Shown one piece after another: positions 49,823 to 58,901 of a DNA stretch of 64,000 bases. Both the position numbers and the translations under genes were made by a program. Below the pieces are notes generated by a model that ran no database searches, was not told the origin of the DNA, and saw nothing but the letters and a program-made list of their open reading frames with translations. Position 1 is the stretch's first letter. Each line of letters opens with the position of its first letter. The stretch spans positions 62,001 to 126,000 of the forward strand of contig CACDFI010000004.1 in the NCBI GenBank assembly GCA_902551985.1. Reading direction: 5' to 3'. This DNA comes from an uncultured Pelagibacteraceae bacterium. Lineage in GTDB: Bacteria > Pseudomonadota > Alphaproteobacteria > Pelagibacterales > Pelagibacteraceae.

Positions 49823-51280
49823 ATGAATTCGATAGTAATTGGATCAGGTTTTGGAGGTATAGCCGCAGCCTTGAGATTAAAAGCAAAAGGTCATAAAGTA
49901 ACTCTTATCGAAAAACATAAAGATTTAGGTGGAAGAGCAAGAGTTTTTAGAAAAAATGGATTTACGTTTGATGGTGGTCCAACTGTTATAACAGCACCTT
50001 ATTTGATTGATGAATTATTCCAGCTTTTTAATAAAAACTCAAAAGATTATTTAGAAATTAGATCTCTCAAAATCTGGTATCAATTTGTTTTTGAGGATGG
50101 TTTCAAATTTAACTACTCAGGTAATGAACAACAGATGATTGATCAAATAAAAAAGATCAATGAAAAAGATGCTGAAGGTTATAAAAATTTAGTAAATTTT
50201 ACAAAAAAAATTTTTGATAAAGGATTTACTGAATTATCAGATGTACCATTTGATAAACCCTTTTTTATGTTAAAACAAATACCCTCTTTATTCAATCTAA
50301 AAAGTTATAAATCTGTTTATGGTTTAGTTTCCTCTTACGTAGAAAATGAAAAATTAAGAAGATTACTTAGTATGCATCCGCTCTTGGTAGGTGGTAATCC
50401 TTTTACAACAACATCAATATATGGATTAATTTTATATTTAGAAAAAAAATGGGGGATTCATTATTCAATGGGAGGTACTGGTCAGATAATAAATGGTATG
50501 GAACAACTAATGAATGAAGAACATATAAAGATATTAAAAGGATGCGAAGTAAATAAAATTCTATCAAGAAAAAATATAATAACTGGTGTTGAACTAAGCA
50601 ACGGGGATAAAATAGAGACAGATAATGTCATTTGCAACGCTGATCCACCTGCAGTTTACTCAAAATTAGCAAATACAGATAATAGTAATTCTATCTTTAA
50701 TTGGAAAATGAAAAGAATGGAATATTCAATGGGTTTGTTTGTGTATTACTTCGGAACTAAAAAAGTTTACGAAGATGTTGAACATCATACAATCAAATTT
50801 GGAGATAAATACAAGGAACACTTGGATGATATTTTTAACAATAAAAAATTAAATGACGATATTAGTTACTATTTACATAGACCAACAGCTACTGACAAAT
50901 CTATGGCGCCTGATAATCATGATTGTTTTTATGTGTTGGTGCCAGTTCCTAATAACCAATCTGGTATAGATTGGTCTATTGAGGGAGATAAAATGAAAAA
51001 ATTAGTTATTAAAAAAATGGAAGAAAGTTTGCTGCCCAATCTAAGCGAAAATATTGTTGAGGATTTTTATTTAACTCCAGATTATTTTGAGAAAGAGTTA
51101 AATACAAAATATGGCTCAGGTTTTTCTATTCAACCGAAATTTACCCAATCAGCTTATTTTAGATTCCATAATAAATCAGAGATTTTTGATGGTTTATATT
51201 TTGTTGGAGCAGGTACTCATCCTGGAGCAGGTGTACCAGGAGTACTATCTTCAGCAAAAGTCTTAGACAAAATTTTGTAA
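49823..51280 (+). CDS. crtI: Phytoene desaturase
   Basis: FAD enzyme that desaturates phytoene, here most likely to lycopene given the cyclase downstream. The 485-aa protein has the N-terminal FAD motif IGSGFGGIAAALRLKAKGHKVTLIEK, seen as GSGFGGIAAALRL, then DLGGRARVF. The C-terminal signature is FVGAGTHPGAGVPGVLSSAKV. It is the first gene of a tight eight-gene chain. The TAA shares one base with the crtB ATG. Confidence 0.96.
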   Translation: MNSIVIGSGFGGIAAALRLKAKGHKVTLIEKHKDLGGRARVFRKNGFTFDGGPTVITAPYLIDELFQLFNKNSKDYLEIRSLKIWYQFVFEDGFKFNYSGNEQQMIDQIKKINEKDAEGYKNLVNFTKKIFDKGFTELSDVPFDKPFFMLKQIPSLFNLKSYKSVYGLVSSYVENEKLRRLLSMHPLLVGGNPFTTTSIYGLILYLEKKWGIHYSMGGTGQIINGMEQLMNEEHIKILKGCEVNKILSRKNIITGVELSNGDKIETDNVICNADPPAVYSKLANTDNSNSIFNWKMKRMEYSMGLFVYYFGTKKVYEDVEHHTIKFGDKYKEHLDDIFNNKKLNDDISYYLHRPTATDKSMAPDNHDCFYVLVPVPNNQSGIDWSIEGDKMKKLVIKKMEESLLPNLSENIVEDFYLTPDYFEKELNTKYGSGFSIQPKFTQSAYFRFHNKSEIFDGLYFVGAGTHPGAGVPGVLSSAKVLDKIL

Positions 51281-52131
51281 TGGAGAAAAAGAGTTTTCTA
51301 TCAATATACGCAAAATCATTTTACTGGGCTGGTTTTTTTCTTCCAAAAGAAACTTATTTGAAATGCTCCAATTTATACGATTTTTGTAGAACTTTAGACA
51401 ATATAGCAGACGATGAAGGTACAATTGATGTTAAATTAAGAAGATTTTTAAACTTCAAAAATAATTTTATCAATAAAGAATTTCAAAATCCAATAATAAA
51501 AAATATGTGGGTATTAATGGATGAATATAATATTTCCACAAAAATTGTAGAAGATTTATTCGATGGTGTGGAGTCTGATATTCAAAATGAAATTAGATTA
51601 AATTCAAAAAAGGAGTTATTAATTTATTCATATAGAGTAGCAGGAACTGTTGGATTAATGATGGCAAAAATATTAAATGTCACTAGCTCTAATTCTCTTA
51701 AATCAGCTATAGATTTGGGAATAGCTATGCAACTAACAAATATTTCTAGAGATGTGATAGAGGACTCTAAAAATAAAAGATTTTATATAAAACATAATTT
51801 TGAAACCATAAAAGAAACATTGGCTACTGCAGATTTATTTTATGATAGTAGCTTTTCATCAATAAAAGATATTCCATTAACTCTTAGATTTTCAATCTTA
51901 GTTGCAAGAAGAGTTTATAGACAAATTGGAATAAATATTATTAAAAAACAAACTATTCAAAATTATAATAAATCAGGTAAAATTTTTGTTAATAAAAGTG
52001 GTAAGATATTACAAACAATATTATCTATATTTGACCTAGTAAAACTATTATTGATTAAAAAACATAATCACCTTAGAGATGAGGAACATGAATTAATTAG
52101 TGAAGAAATAAATTTAAATGAAAGATTTTGA
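51280..52131 (+). CDS. crtB: Phytoene synthase
   Basis: Condenses two geranylgeranyl diphosphates to phytoene. The 283-aa protein has the two metal-binding Asp-rich motifs of squalene/phytoene synthases: FCRTLDNIADDEG near residue 35 and TNISRDVIEDSKNKRFYI near residue 153. It starts at TAATG with crtI and overlaps crtY by 14 nt. No GGPP synthase gene (crtE) is in the window, so the substrate must come from elsewhere. Confidence 0.96.
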   Translation: MEKKSFLSIYAKSFYWAGFFLPKETYLKCSNLYDFCRTLDNIADDEGTIDVKLRRFLNFKNNFINKEFQNPIIKNMWVLMDEYNISTKIVEDLFDGVESDIQNEIRLNSKKELLIYSYRVAGTVGLMMAKILNVTSSNSLKSAIDLGIAMQLTNISRDVIEDSKNKRFYIKHNFETIKETLATADLFYDSSFSSIKDIPLTLRFSILVARRVYRQIGINIIKKQTIQNYNKSGKIFVNKSGKILQTILSIFDLVKLLLIKKHNHLRDEEHELISEEINLNERF

Positions 52132-53191
52132 TTTTGTAATAATTGGTGGAGGTTGCGCAGGTTTATCTTTGGCATATGAATTAGAGACAAATAATAAGTT
52201 AAAAAAAAAAACATTAGCTATTATTGAACCGAGAAATGAATACAAAAAAGATAAAACTTGGTCTTTTTGGAAGACATTCCCACATAATTTTGAAGATTGT
52301 GTAAAAAAAAATTGGAAACATTTTTCAATAAATGTGCCAAAAAAAACAAAACATCTAGAGTGCAATAATTATCCATATCAAACTATTGATAGTGGGCTAT
52401 TTTATGAGAAGATAAACAATAGATTAAAAGAGAATAAAAATATTTCATTTCACAAAAATGATCAAAATATAAATTTTGATAACTCTTTAGTATTTAATAG
52501 TGTTCCAAATTTAAATAATCAAAATAATGGTCTATGGCAGCATTTTTGTGGGGTAGAAATAGAAACAAAAAAGGAATTTTTCGATGAAGAAATGATGAAT
52601 CTAATGGATTTTGATTGTGAACAGAGAGGAAGTGTTCATTTTTTTTATACACTTCCATATTCAAAAAGGACAGCATTAGTTGAAACAACTTGGTTATCCG
52701 AAATGAATGACGAATCCCAAAAAGATTATGATCAGCAAATTAAACAATATCTTGAGAATAACCTAAAAATAAAAAATTATAAGATTACTTACAAAGAAGT
52801 GGGTGCAATACCTCTTTTTTACCCAATAATTGACCAAGTAAAAAATAAAATTAATATTGGCACAGCCGGTGGTATGACAAGATTAAGTACTGGTTATACT
52901 TTTCTAAATATTCAAGAACAATGTAAATATATAAGTGAAAATATCGAAAACATTAGTAAATTGAAAAGATTTCAAATTAAAAAGAAATATCAATTTCTTG
53001 ATGATGTTTTTTTAAAAGTTCTGAAAAATAATCCAAGCAAAATGCCTAATATTTTTTTTAGGATGTTTAATAATAAATCTAATACTGTTATAAAATTTTT
53101 GTCGAATAGAAGTAACTTTTTTGAAGATTTATCAATAATATTAAAAATGCCTAAATGGATTTTTATAAAAGCGCTTTTTCAAATTAAATGA
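52118..53191 (+). CDS. crtY: Lycopene beta-cyclase
   Basis: Cyclises lycopene ends to give beta-carotene. The 357-aa protein has the N-terminal FAD-binding VIIGGGCAGLSLAYELE, a CrtY-type KTWSFW motif near residue 47, and GTAGGMTRLSTGYTF near residue 250, all typical of bacterial CrtY. It overlaps crtB by 14 nt and blh by 4 nt. Confidence 0.95.
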   Translation: MKDFDFVIIGGGCAGLSLAYELETNNKLKKKTLAIIEPRNEYKKDKTWSFWKTFPHNFEDCVKKNWKHFSINVPKKTKHLECNNYPYQTIDSGLFYEKINNRLKENKNISFHKNDQNINFDNSLVFNSVPNLNNQNNGLWQHFCGVEIETKKEFFDEEMMNLMDFDCEQRGSVHFFYTLPYSKRTALVETTWLSEMNDESQKDYDQQIKQYLENNLKIKNYKITYKEVGAIPLFYPIIDQVKNKINIGTAGGMTRLSTGYTFLNIQEQCKYISENIENISKLKRFQIKKKYQFLDDVFLKVLKNNPSKMPNIFFRMFNNKSNTVIKFLSNRSNFFEDLSIILKMPKWIFIKALFQIK

Positions 53192-54081
53192 TTAGAATAA
53201 ATTTTTACCACTCTTTAATTTTTTTTAATTTTTGTATATTTTTGTCAGGAATTGGTTATCTAAGAGAAGGTAGTTTCTTAATTATTTCTTTATTTTTAAT
53301 TTTATCAATTGGAATATCACATGGTTCTCTTGATAATATTAAAGGTAAAAAACTGATTAAATATTTAGGATATAGATCAATGAGCATTTTTTATTTGAGT
53401 TATTTGCTTATTGGTGCATTTACAATATTAATTTGGTTAATATTTCCAAAATCATTACTTTTCTTGTTTTTAATTATTGCTGCTTATCATTTTGGAAAAG
53501 AGGACTCTGAATTTATCAATCAAAAGAAAAATTTTGAATTAATTTATTTTTTAAAAGGATCATTAATAATTACATCACCCTTATTTTTTCATAAAGAGGA
53601 AACACTCGCAATTTTCGAGACATTAAATTTTAATATTTCAAATAATTTAATAATATCTGACGAGATATTACTCATTCTTATACTTTTATCTTTGCTCTCT
53701 GGAATTATTTTATCATTTAAAAAAAATATTGAAGTTAAATTATTATTGTTAATGGATTATTTATCGATACTAATCCTAAATTATTTTCTTAATCCAATAA
53801 TTGCTTTTACGATTTACTTTTGCTTTTTACATTCCATTAGGCACTCGATTTCTTTGATTAGAGAATTAAATAAAAATTTAACTAAGGGATTACAAATATT
53901 CATCAAAAAAGCCTTTCCACTAACAATTTTGACAATTTTAGGATATGTTGTTTCAATATCTATTCTGAATAATTATAACGAATTTAACGAAACTATATAT
54001 CAAGTAATTTTTATTGGATTGGCCTCATTAACTTTTCCACATATATTGCTCGAATATTTAATTGAAAAAAATGAGCAATAA
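53188..54081 (+). CDS. blh: Beta-carotene 15,15'-dioxygenase, Brp/Blh family
   Basis: Integral membrane enzyme that cleaves beta-carotene into two retinals. The 297-aa protein has many hydrophobic segments. The conserved His motifs of Blh are visible: ISHGSLDNIKG near residue 45, AAYHFGKEDSEF near residue 96, FLHSIRHSISLI near residue 213 and LTFPHILLEYL near residue 280. Retinal is the chromophore of proteorhodopsin, but no rhodopsin gene is in the window. It starts inside crtY and overlaps the next small gene. Confidence 0.95.
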   Translation: MIRINFYHSLIFFNFCIFLSGIGYLREGSFLIISLFLILSIGISHGSLDNIKGKKLIKYLGYRSMSIFYLSYLLIGAFTILIWLIFPKSLLFLFLIIAAYHFGKEDSEFINQKKNFELIYFLKGSLIITSPLFFHKEETLAIFETLNFNISNNLIISDEILLILILLSLLSGIILSFKKNIEVKLLLLMDYLSILILNYFLNPIIAFTIYFCFLHSIRHSISLIRELNKNLTKGLQIFIKKAFPLTILTILGYVVSISILNNYNEFNETIYQVIFIGLASLTFPHILLEYLIEKNEQ

Positions 54082-54244
54082 AAATATTAATTTAATCGGT
54101 TGGATATTATTCATTATTTCTGCGTTGGGTTTTATAATATCAAGTGTAGGAAGTTTTTGGGCTATGTTTGGGAGTCTTTTTTTTCTAATTGCATGTATTG
54201 TTTTTTTAATCCCATTTTTTCGAAAGGATGAAAGTGAAAAATAA
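54071..54244 (+). CDS. Small membrane protein (57 aa) between blh and ispH
   Basis: From the ATG at 54071 (MSNKNINLIGWILF) a 57-residue protein with two hydrophobic helices (roughly residues 7-25 and 30-50) and a charged tail (RKDESEK). The ATG lies 11 nt inside blh, and the 3' end overlaps ispH by 17 nt, so it is firmly embedded in the operon. I do not recognise a family and assign no function. Confidence 0.75.
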   Translation: MSNKNINLIGWILFIISALGFIISSVGSFWAMFGSLFFLIACIVFLIPFFRKDESEK

Positions 54245-55178
54245 TCACCTAAAAATTCTTTTAGCAGCTCCTAGAGGTTTTTGTGCAGGTGTTGATAGAG
54301 CAATTGAAATTGTAAAAAAAAGTATAGAAAAATATGGTGCTCCTGTATATGTAAGACATGAAATAGTTCATAACAAACATGTAGTAGACGGCTTAAAAAA
54401 AATTGGTGCAATATTTGTTGAGGAAATTGAAGAAATTGAAGATAAAACTAGGCCTGTTATCTTTTCAGCTCATGGAGTTCCTAAATCTGTGCCTAAAGAA
54501 GCAGAAAGTTTAAATATGATATTTGTTGATGCGACATGCCCATTAGTATCGAAAGTTCACAGAGAGGCAGAAAATTTAAATAAAAAAGATGTTCAAGTAT
54601 TGCTTATAGGTCATAAAAACCATCCTGAAGTAATTGGCACAATGGGTCAAGTAGCTAATGGAAAGATTGATCTTATTGAAACAATAGACGATGCAAAAAA
54701 TTATCAGAGAGGCAAAAATGACAAACTTGCATATATTACACAAACAACATTATCGGTTGATGATACTAAAGATATTATTAATGTTTTAAAAGAACGCTTT
54801 CCTGATATTCACGAGCCAAAAAAAGATGACATATGTTATGCAACCACAAATAGACAAGCAGCAATAAAAAAGATTGCAAAAGAGTGTGACAATCTATTTG
54901 TGATTGGCAGTAGGAATTCATCCAACTCAGTTAGGCTAGTAGAAGTAGCTAGAAATAATGGATGCGAAAATGCTGAATTAATTCACTCAGAAAGTACTTT
55001 TCCTCTAGAAAAAATTTCAAAATGCAAAACAATAGGTATTTCATCTGGTGCCTCAGCTCCTGAAGTATTAGTTAATGAATTCATAGAAAATATTAAAAAA
55101 AAATTTACTGTAGAAATAGAGGAAGTTGAAATAGTAAAAGAGGACGTAACATTTAAAATTCCAGGAAAATTAAATTAA
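54228..55178 (+). CDS. ispH: 4-hydroxy-3-methylbut-2-enyl diphosphate reductase
   Basis: Last enzyme of the MEP pathway, making IPP and DMAPP. At 316 aa it has the iron-sulfur ligand Cys19 in APRGFCAGVDRAI, a second Cys in DATCPLVSKVHREA near residue 103, and a third in ICYATTNRQAAI near residue 203. The substrate-binding SSNSVRL and GASAPEVLV follow. Its position directly after the retinal genes makes metabolic sense because it supplies isoprenoid precursors. The stop shares one base with the thrB start (TAATG). Confidence 0.97.
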   Translation: MKVKNNHLKILLAAPRGFCAGVDRAIEIVKKSIEKYGAPVYVRHEIVHNKHVVDGLKKIGAIFVEEIEEIEDKTRPVIFSAHGVPKSVPKEAESLNMIFVDATCPLVSKVHREAENLNKKDVQVLLIGHKNHPEVIGTMGQVANGKIDLIETIDDAKNYQRGKNDKLAYITQTTLSVDDTKDIINVLKERFPDIHEPKKDDICYATTNRQAAIKKIAKECDNLFVIGSRNSSNSVRLVEVARNNGCENAELIHSESTFPLEKISKCKTIGISSGASAPEVLVNEFIENIKKKFTVEIEEVEIVKEDVTFKIPGKLN

Positions 55179-56143
55179 TGGCTGTATATACAAGGATAAA
55201 TCAGAGCGATTTAAGTTTAATCGAGAAAAACTTTAATATTGGTAAGATCGTATCTTTTTCAGGTATAAAAAAAGGAATTGAAAATACTAATTACTTAATA
55301 AAAACAAACAAAAAAAAAATAATACTGACTATATTTGAAAAAAGAGTTCAAAAAAGAGATTTACCTTTTTTTATGAACCTTATGTTTAGTTTATCTAAAA
55401 ATAAAATCAAATGTCCAGAGCCAATTAAGAATAAAAAAGGTAAATATTTATTCAAAATTAAAAATAAAACTGCATGTTTGGTAAGTTTTTTAGTGGGAAA
55501 AGATAAAAATCAACTAACAAATGAAGACTGTTTTCAAGTTGGAAAAAATGCAGCTCTGTTACATTTAGCTGCTAAGAAATTAAGATTGTATAGAAAAAAT
55601 TCATTATCAGTAAATTCTTGGGGACCTTTGCTAAGTAGAATTGATCGAAGAGTCAATAAACTTTCACGTAATTTAATTAAAACTATGAAAACTGATTTAA
55701 TTGATATTAAAAAAAAATGGCCAAAAAGTATGCCTAATGGGATTATTCACGGTGATCTTTTTATCGATAATATTTTTTTCTATAAGCAAAAATATTATGG
55801 ATTTATTGATTTTTATTTTTCTGCAAATGATTTTTTAGCTTATGAATTAGCCACATGCGTAAATGCACTTTGTTTTAAAAAAAGAAATAACATTTTTGTG
55901 CTAGAAAAAAGTAAATCCGCTCAATTATTAAAAGGTTACCAATCAATACGTAAACTGACTACAAAAGAAAAGAATAATTTTAATACTTTATGTAGAGGTT
56001 CAGCTTTAAGATATCTTCTTACAAGATCATATGATTATCTAAATACTCCGAAAAAGGCATTGATTAAAATAAAAGATCCAAAAGAATATTTAGATAAATT
56101 AAATTTTCATAGAAAGTTAAATTCTTTTAAGGATTATTCCTAA
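55178..56143 (+). CDS. thrB: Homoserine kinase (APH-fold type)
   Basis: Phosphorylates homoserine for threonine synthesis. The 321-aa protein belongs to the aminoglycoside-phosphotransferase-like homoserine kinases of alphaproteobacteria. Features are GIENTNYLIKTNKKK near residue 34, the catalytic HGDLFIDNIFF near residue 190, and metal-binding GFIDFYFS near residue 208. The ispH-thrB-rnhA order is conserved in alphaproteobacteria, and thrC lies 1.3 kb away on the other strand. Confidence 0.95.
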   Translation: MAVYTRINQSDLSLIEKNFNIGKIVSFSGIKKGIENTNYLIKTNKKKIILTIFEKRVQKRDLPFFMNLMFSLSKNKIKCPEPIKNKKGKYLFKIKNKTACLVSFLVGKDKNQLTNEDCFQVGKNAALLHLAAKKLRLYRKNSLSVNSWGPLLSRIDRRVNKLSRNLIKTMKTDLIDIKKKWPKSMPNGIIHGDLFIDNIFFYKQKYYGFIDFYFSANDFLAYELATCVNALCFKKRNNIFVLEKSKSAQLLKGYQSIRKLTTKEKNNFNTLCRGSALRYLLTRSYDYLNTPKKALIKIKDPKEYLDKLNFHRKLNSFKDYS

Positions 56144-56565
56144 TGATAAAAATCTATACTGATGGATCGTGCTTAGGTAATCCAGGGAATGGAGGATGGG
56201 CTGCGATTATTATTGATGATAAAAAAAAAATTCAGATAAAAGGTAGCAAAAAAAATACCACAAATAATCAAATGGAGTTACTTGCTCCAATAAAAGCTCT
56301 TAAAAAAATTCCTAAAGGTAGCAATGTTCAGATTTTTACAGACTCTAAGTATGTAAAGTTAGGGATTACAGAGTGGATACATAATTGGAAAAAAAATGGA
56401 TGGAGAACAGCCAGCAAACAACCCATTAAAAATAAAGAACTTTGGACTGAATTAGATCTTATGACTAACGAATTTCAAATAAAATGGAGTTGGGTGAAGG
56501 GTCACTCTACAAATACTTTAAATAATGAAGTAGACTTAATTGCTAGAGATGCTGCAAATTCTTAA
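56143..56565 (+). CDS. rnhA: Ribonuclease HI
   Basis: Degrades RNA in RNA/DNA hybrids. The 140-aa enzyme has the DEDD catalytic set: Asp in IYTDGSCLGNPGNGGWA near residue 6, Glu in NNQMELLAPIKAL near residue 45, Asp in IFTDSKYVKLGI near residue 67 and Asp in NNEVDLIARDAA near residue 130. The family start and length are normal. It ends the eight-gene plus-strand chain and is followed by the only non-overlapping convergent junction seen here (39 bp). Confidence 0.97.
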   Translation: MIKIYTDGSCLGNPGNGGWAAIIIDDKKKIQIKGSKKNTTNNQMELLAPIKALKKIPKGSNVQIFTDSKYVKLGITEWIHNWKKNGWRTASKQPIKNKELWTELDLMTNEFQIKWSWVKGHSTNTLNNEVDLIARDAANS

Positions 56566-56604
56566 TACAATCAATTAAAGAAAACCCCTAAATTTATTTA
56601 AAAT

Positions 56605-56973
56605 TTAATTTACAGGAATTGTAAAGCTTGGGGAGTAAGTTCTATGTTTATCTGTTATCGCATCAGTGATACCAAGATCAAAAAACAAAACACTTGCACC
56701 TAATTTTGCACCTTCAATACTACTAGCAATACCACCAACGCCAGTTTTTCCTGTTTCCGTTTTACAATTATATCTTAAAATATCATCTGATCTTCTTATC
56801 ATAAATGTTCCAGGAACTTTGCCGCTCCATGATCCTCTCTTGTTCGTGAGATTACATGTTCCTTGACTACCATCACTAAAAGATAGTGCAACAGGTGTGT
56901 TAGGATCATTAACTATAGTAGCACACGAAACTAATAGAATTGATGACAAAATTACTAAAATCCACTTTTGCAT
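56605..56973 (-). CDS. Small predicted lipoprotein of unknown function
   Basis: A 122-aa protein with a type II signal peptide and a lipobox ending at Cys17 (LLVSCATIV), so it is probably anchored in a membrane facing the periplasm. The mature part contains two further Cys residues (GTCNL and YNCKTE), which could form a disulfide. A Gly/Ala-rich hydrophobic stretch (TGVGGIASSIEGAKLGASVLFFDLGITDAIT in part) may be a second membrane contact. I do not recognise a named family. Confidence 0.75.
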   Translation of the reverse strand: MQKWILVILSSILLVSCATIVNDPNTPVALSFSDGSQGTCNLTNKRGSWSGKVPGTFMIRRSDDILRYNCKTETGKTGVGGIASSIEGAKLGASVLFFDLGITDAITDKHRTYSPSFTIPVN

Positions 56974-57008
56974 TATAATAATCTATTACAATTTTAATTA
57001 AACTTAAA

Positions 57009-57494
57009 CTAAATAATATCTAAAATACCCTCTGCTGAGGATATACCGCAATCTTTAGTTTCTTTTTCCTCTTGAATAGTAAGTACTTTGAGATTTTCTA
57101 TAACCATTGCATAACGACTTGATCTCACCCCCATACCTTTTGAATTTCTATCAACTTCAGCTCCTATTGACTTAGTAAATGACAAATAAGGATCAGCTAA
57201 CATAGTTATATTTTCTCCTATATTATTTGCCTCACCCCAAGCATTCATTACATAAGGGTCATTAACAGCTAAGCAAAATATTTTATCAACACCTTTATCT
57301 AAGATTTGTTTAGCATTTTTAACATAGCCTGGTAAATGAAATTTAGAGCATGTAGCTGTAAATGCACCAGGTAAACCAAATAATATTATTTTTTTCGATC
57401 CTAATACCTCAGATATATTTTGTTCTTTAGGTTCGCCATCAACTAAATGGAAGATTTTTATATCTGGAATTTGGTCATTAACTTTTAACTTCAT
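57009..57494 (-). CDS. Peroxiredoxin, Prx5/AhpC-TSA type
   Basis: A 161-aa thiol peroxidase of the Prx5 group. The peroxidatic Cys49 lies in the signature LPGAFTATCSKFHLPGY. An additional Cys near residue 148 (KDCGISSAEGIL) could resolve the sulfenic acid or interact with glutaredoxin. The C-terminal RSSRYAMVIENLKV is typical. It removes hydrogen peroxide and organic peroxides. Its ATG overlaps the thrC stop by 4 nt. Confidence 0.94.
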   Translation of the reverse strand: MKLKVNDQIPDIKIFHLVDGEPKEQNISEVLGSKKIILFGLPGAFTATCSKFHLPGYVKNAKQILDKGVDKIFCLAVNDPYVMNAWGEANNIGENITMLADPYLSFTKSIGAEVDRNSKGMGVRSSRYAMVIENLKVLTIQEEKETKDCGISSAEGILDII

Positions 57495-58861
57495 AATTTA
57501 CTTTTAACAAAATTTTTTACTGCCTCTGTATCATTTTTTAATAGTTGAAAATTTTCCTCTTTACTATGAACATATTGAAGCTCTTTAGGTAGTTCTTCAT
57601 GTTTATTTATAGCCTTATCTGTGGCAGCTGGAAATTTACATGGATGTGCAGTAGATAAAACTACACAATCATTAAAATTTAGCTTATTTGCAGCCCCTAC
57701 TCCAACTGCAGTATGAGGATCTAGTATGATACTACTTTTTTCAAAATGTTGTTTAATAATTTCTAAAGTTTCATTCTCATCACAACTTTCTGAAATAAAA
57801 TCTTTTTGGATAATGTCTAAGTTTGATTTTTCTATTTTATATTCATTATTCTTAACTTTTTTCATTATATCTGATGTAATGCCAGAATTAGAATTATTCA
57901 CATAATAAATTAATCTTTCAAAATTACTTGCTAACTGAATATCCATACTTGGGGAAAGTGTTTCTTTAACTTTTTTTGAAATATAATCACCTTTAGAAAT
58001 TGCTCGATGCAAAATATCATTCTCATTAGTTGCAACAATAAGTTTATCTATGGGCAATCCCATTTCTTTTGCAAGATAACCTGCAAAAACATCTCCAAAG
58101 TTTCCTGTTGGTACTGAAAAAGAAATTGGTTTGTTACTATCAAGTTTAAAATAAGTATAAAAATAATAAACAGCTTGAGCTATAATTCTTGCCCAATTAA
58201 TAGAATTAACCCCTGACATATTGATTGAATTTGAAAAATCTAAATCTGAAAACATTTGCTTAACAATATTTTGGCAGTCATCAAAATTTCCATCAATTGC
58301 GATATTGAAAATATTTTCATCTTCAACTGTTGTCATTAATTTTCTTTGAACTGGTGAAATTCTATTATTAGGATGCAAAACGAAAATATTTAAATTTGAT
58401 TTACCTCTAATTGCATCAATAGCAGCTGCCCCTGTATCACCAGATGTAGCAACAACAATATTAATTTTTTTATCATTTTTAGTTAAGTAATATTCATACA
58501 AATTACCAATAAATTGCATAGCAACATCTTTAAAAGCTAGTGTTGGTCCATGAAAAAGTTCTAACAATTTTAGATCGCCAAGATTTGAAATTTTAATAAC
58601 TTCTTTTTCTCTAAAATTTGAATAAGATTTTTCAATTAACTCTGAAAGATCTTCTTTAGATATAAAATCAGATGAAAATAAATTTATTATTTCAGTAGAT
58701 AAATCGTTGTAATTAAGATTTTTAAGATCTGACAATTCATCTGAGCTGAATTTTTTTAAAGATTTAGGTACATAAAGTCCCCCATCATCAGCTAAACCTT
58801 TGATGAAAACCTCTTCGAAACTATATTCCTTAGAATTGTCTCTTGTACTTACATACTTCAT
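57491..58861 (-). CDS. thrC: Threonine synthase
   Basis: PLP enzyme that converts O-phosphohomoserine to threonine. From the ATG at 58861 (MKYVSTRDNSKEYSF, which matches the family N-terminus) the protein is 456 aa. An ATG at 58876 would add five residues and has AGGA two bases before it, so it cannot be excluded. The PLP Lys111 lies in GPTLAFKDVAMQF, followed by the ATSGDTGAAAIDA phosphate-binding block. The substrate is made by ThrB, encoded nearby. Confidence 0.95.
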   Translation of the reverse strand: MKYVSTRDNSKEYSFEEVFIKGLADDGGLYVPKSLKKFSSDELSDLKNLNYNDLSTEIINLFSSDFISKEDLSELIEKSYSNFREKEVIKISNLGDLKLLELFHGPTLAFKDVAMQFIGNLYEYYLTKNDKKINIVVATSGDTGAAAIDAIRGKSNLNIFVLHPNNRISPVQRKLMTTVEDENIFNIAIDGNFDDCQNIVKQMFSDLDFSNSINMSGVNSINWARIIAQAVYYFYTYFKLDSNKPISFSVPTGNFGDVFAGYLAKEMGLPIDKLIVATNENDILHRAISKGDYISKKVKETLSPSMDIQLASNFERLIYYVNNSNSGITSDIMKKVKNNEYKIEKSNLDIIQKDFISESCDENETLEIIKQHFEKSSIILDPHTAVGVGAANKLNFNDCVVLSTAHPCKFPAATDKAINKHEELPKELQYVHSKEENFQLLKNDTEAVKNFVKSKL

Positions 58862-58901
58862 GAATTTTTTTACCATTTTCCTATAAAATAAATAGGATTA
58901 T

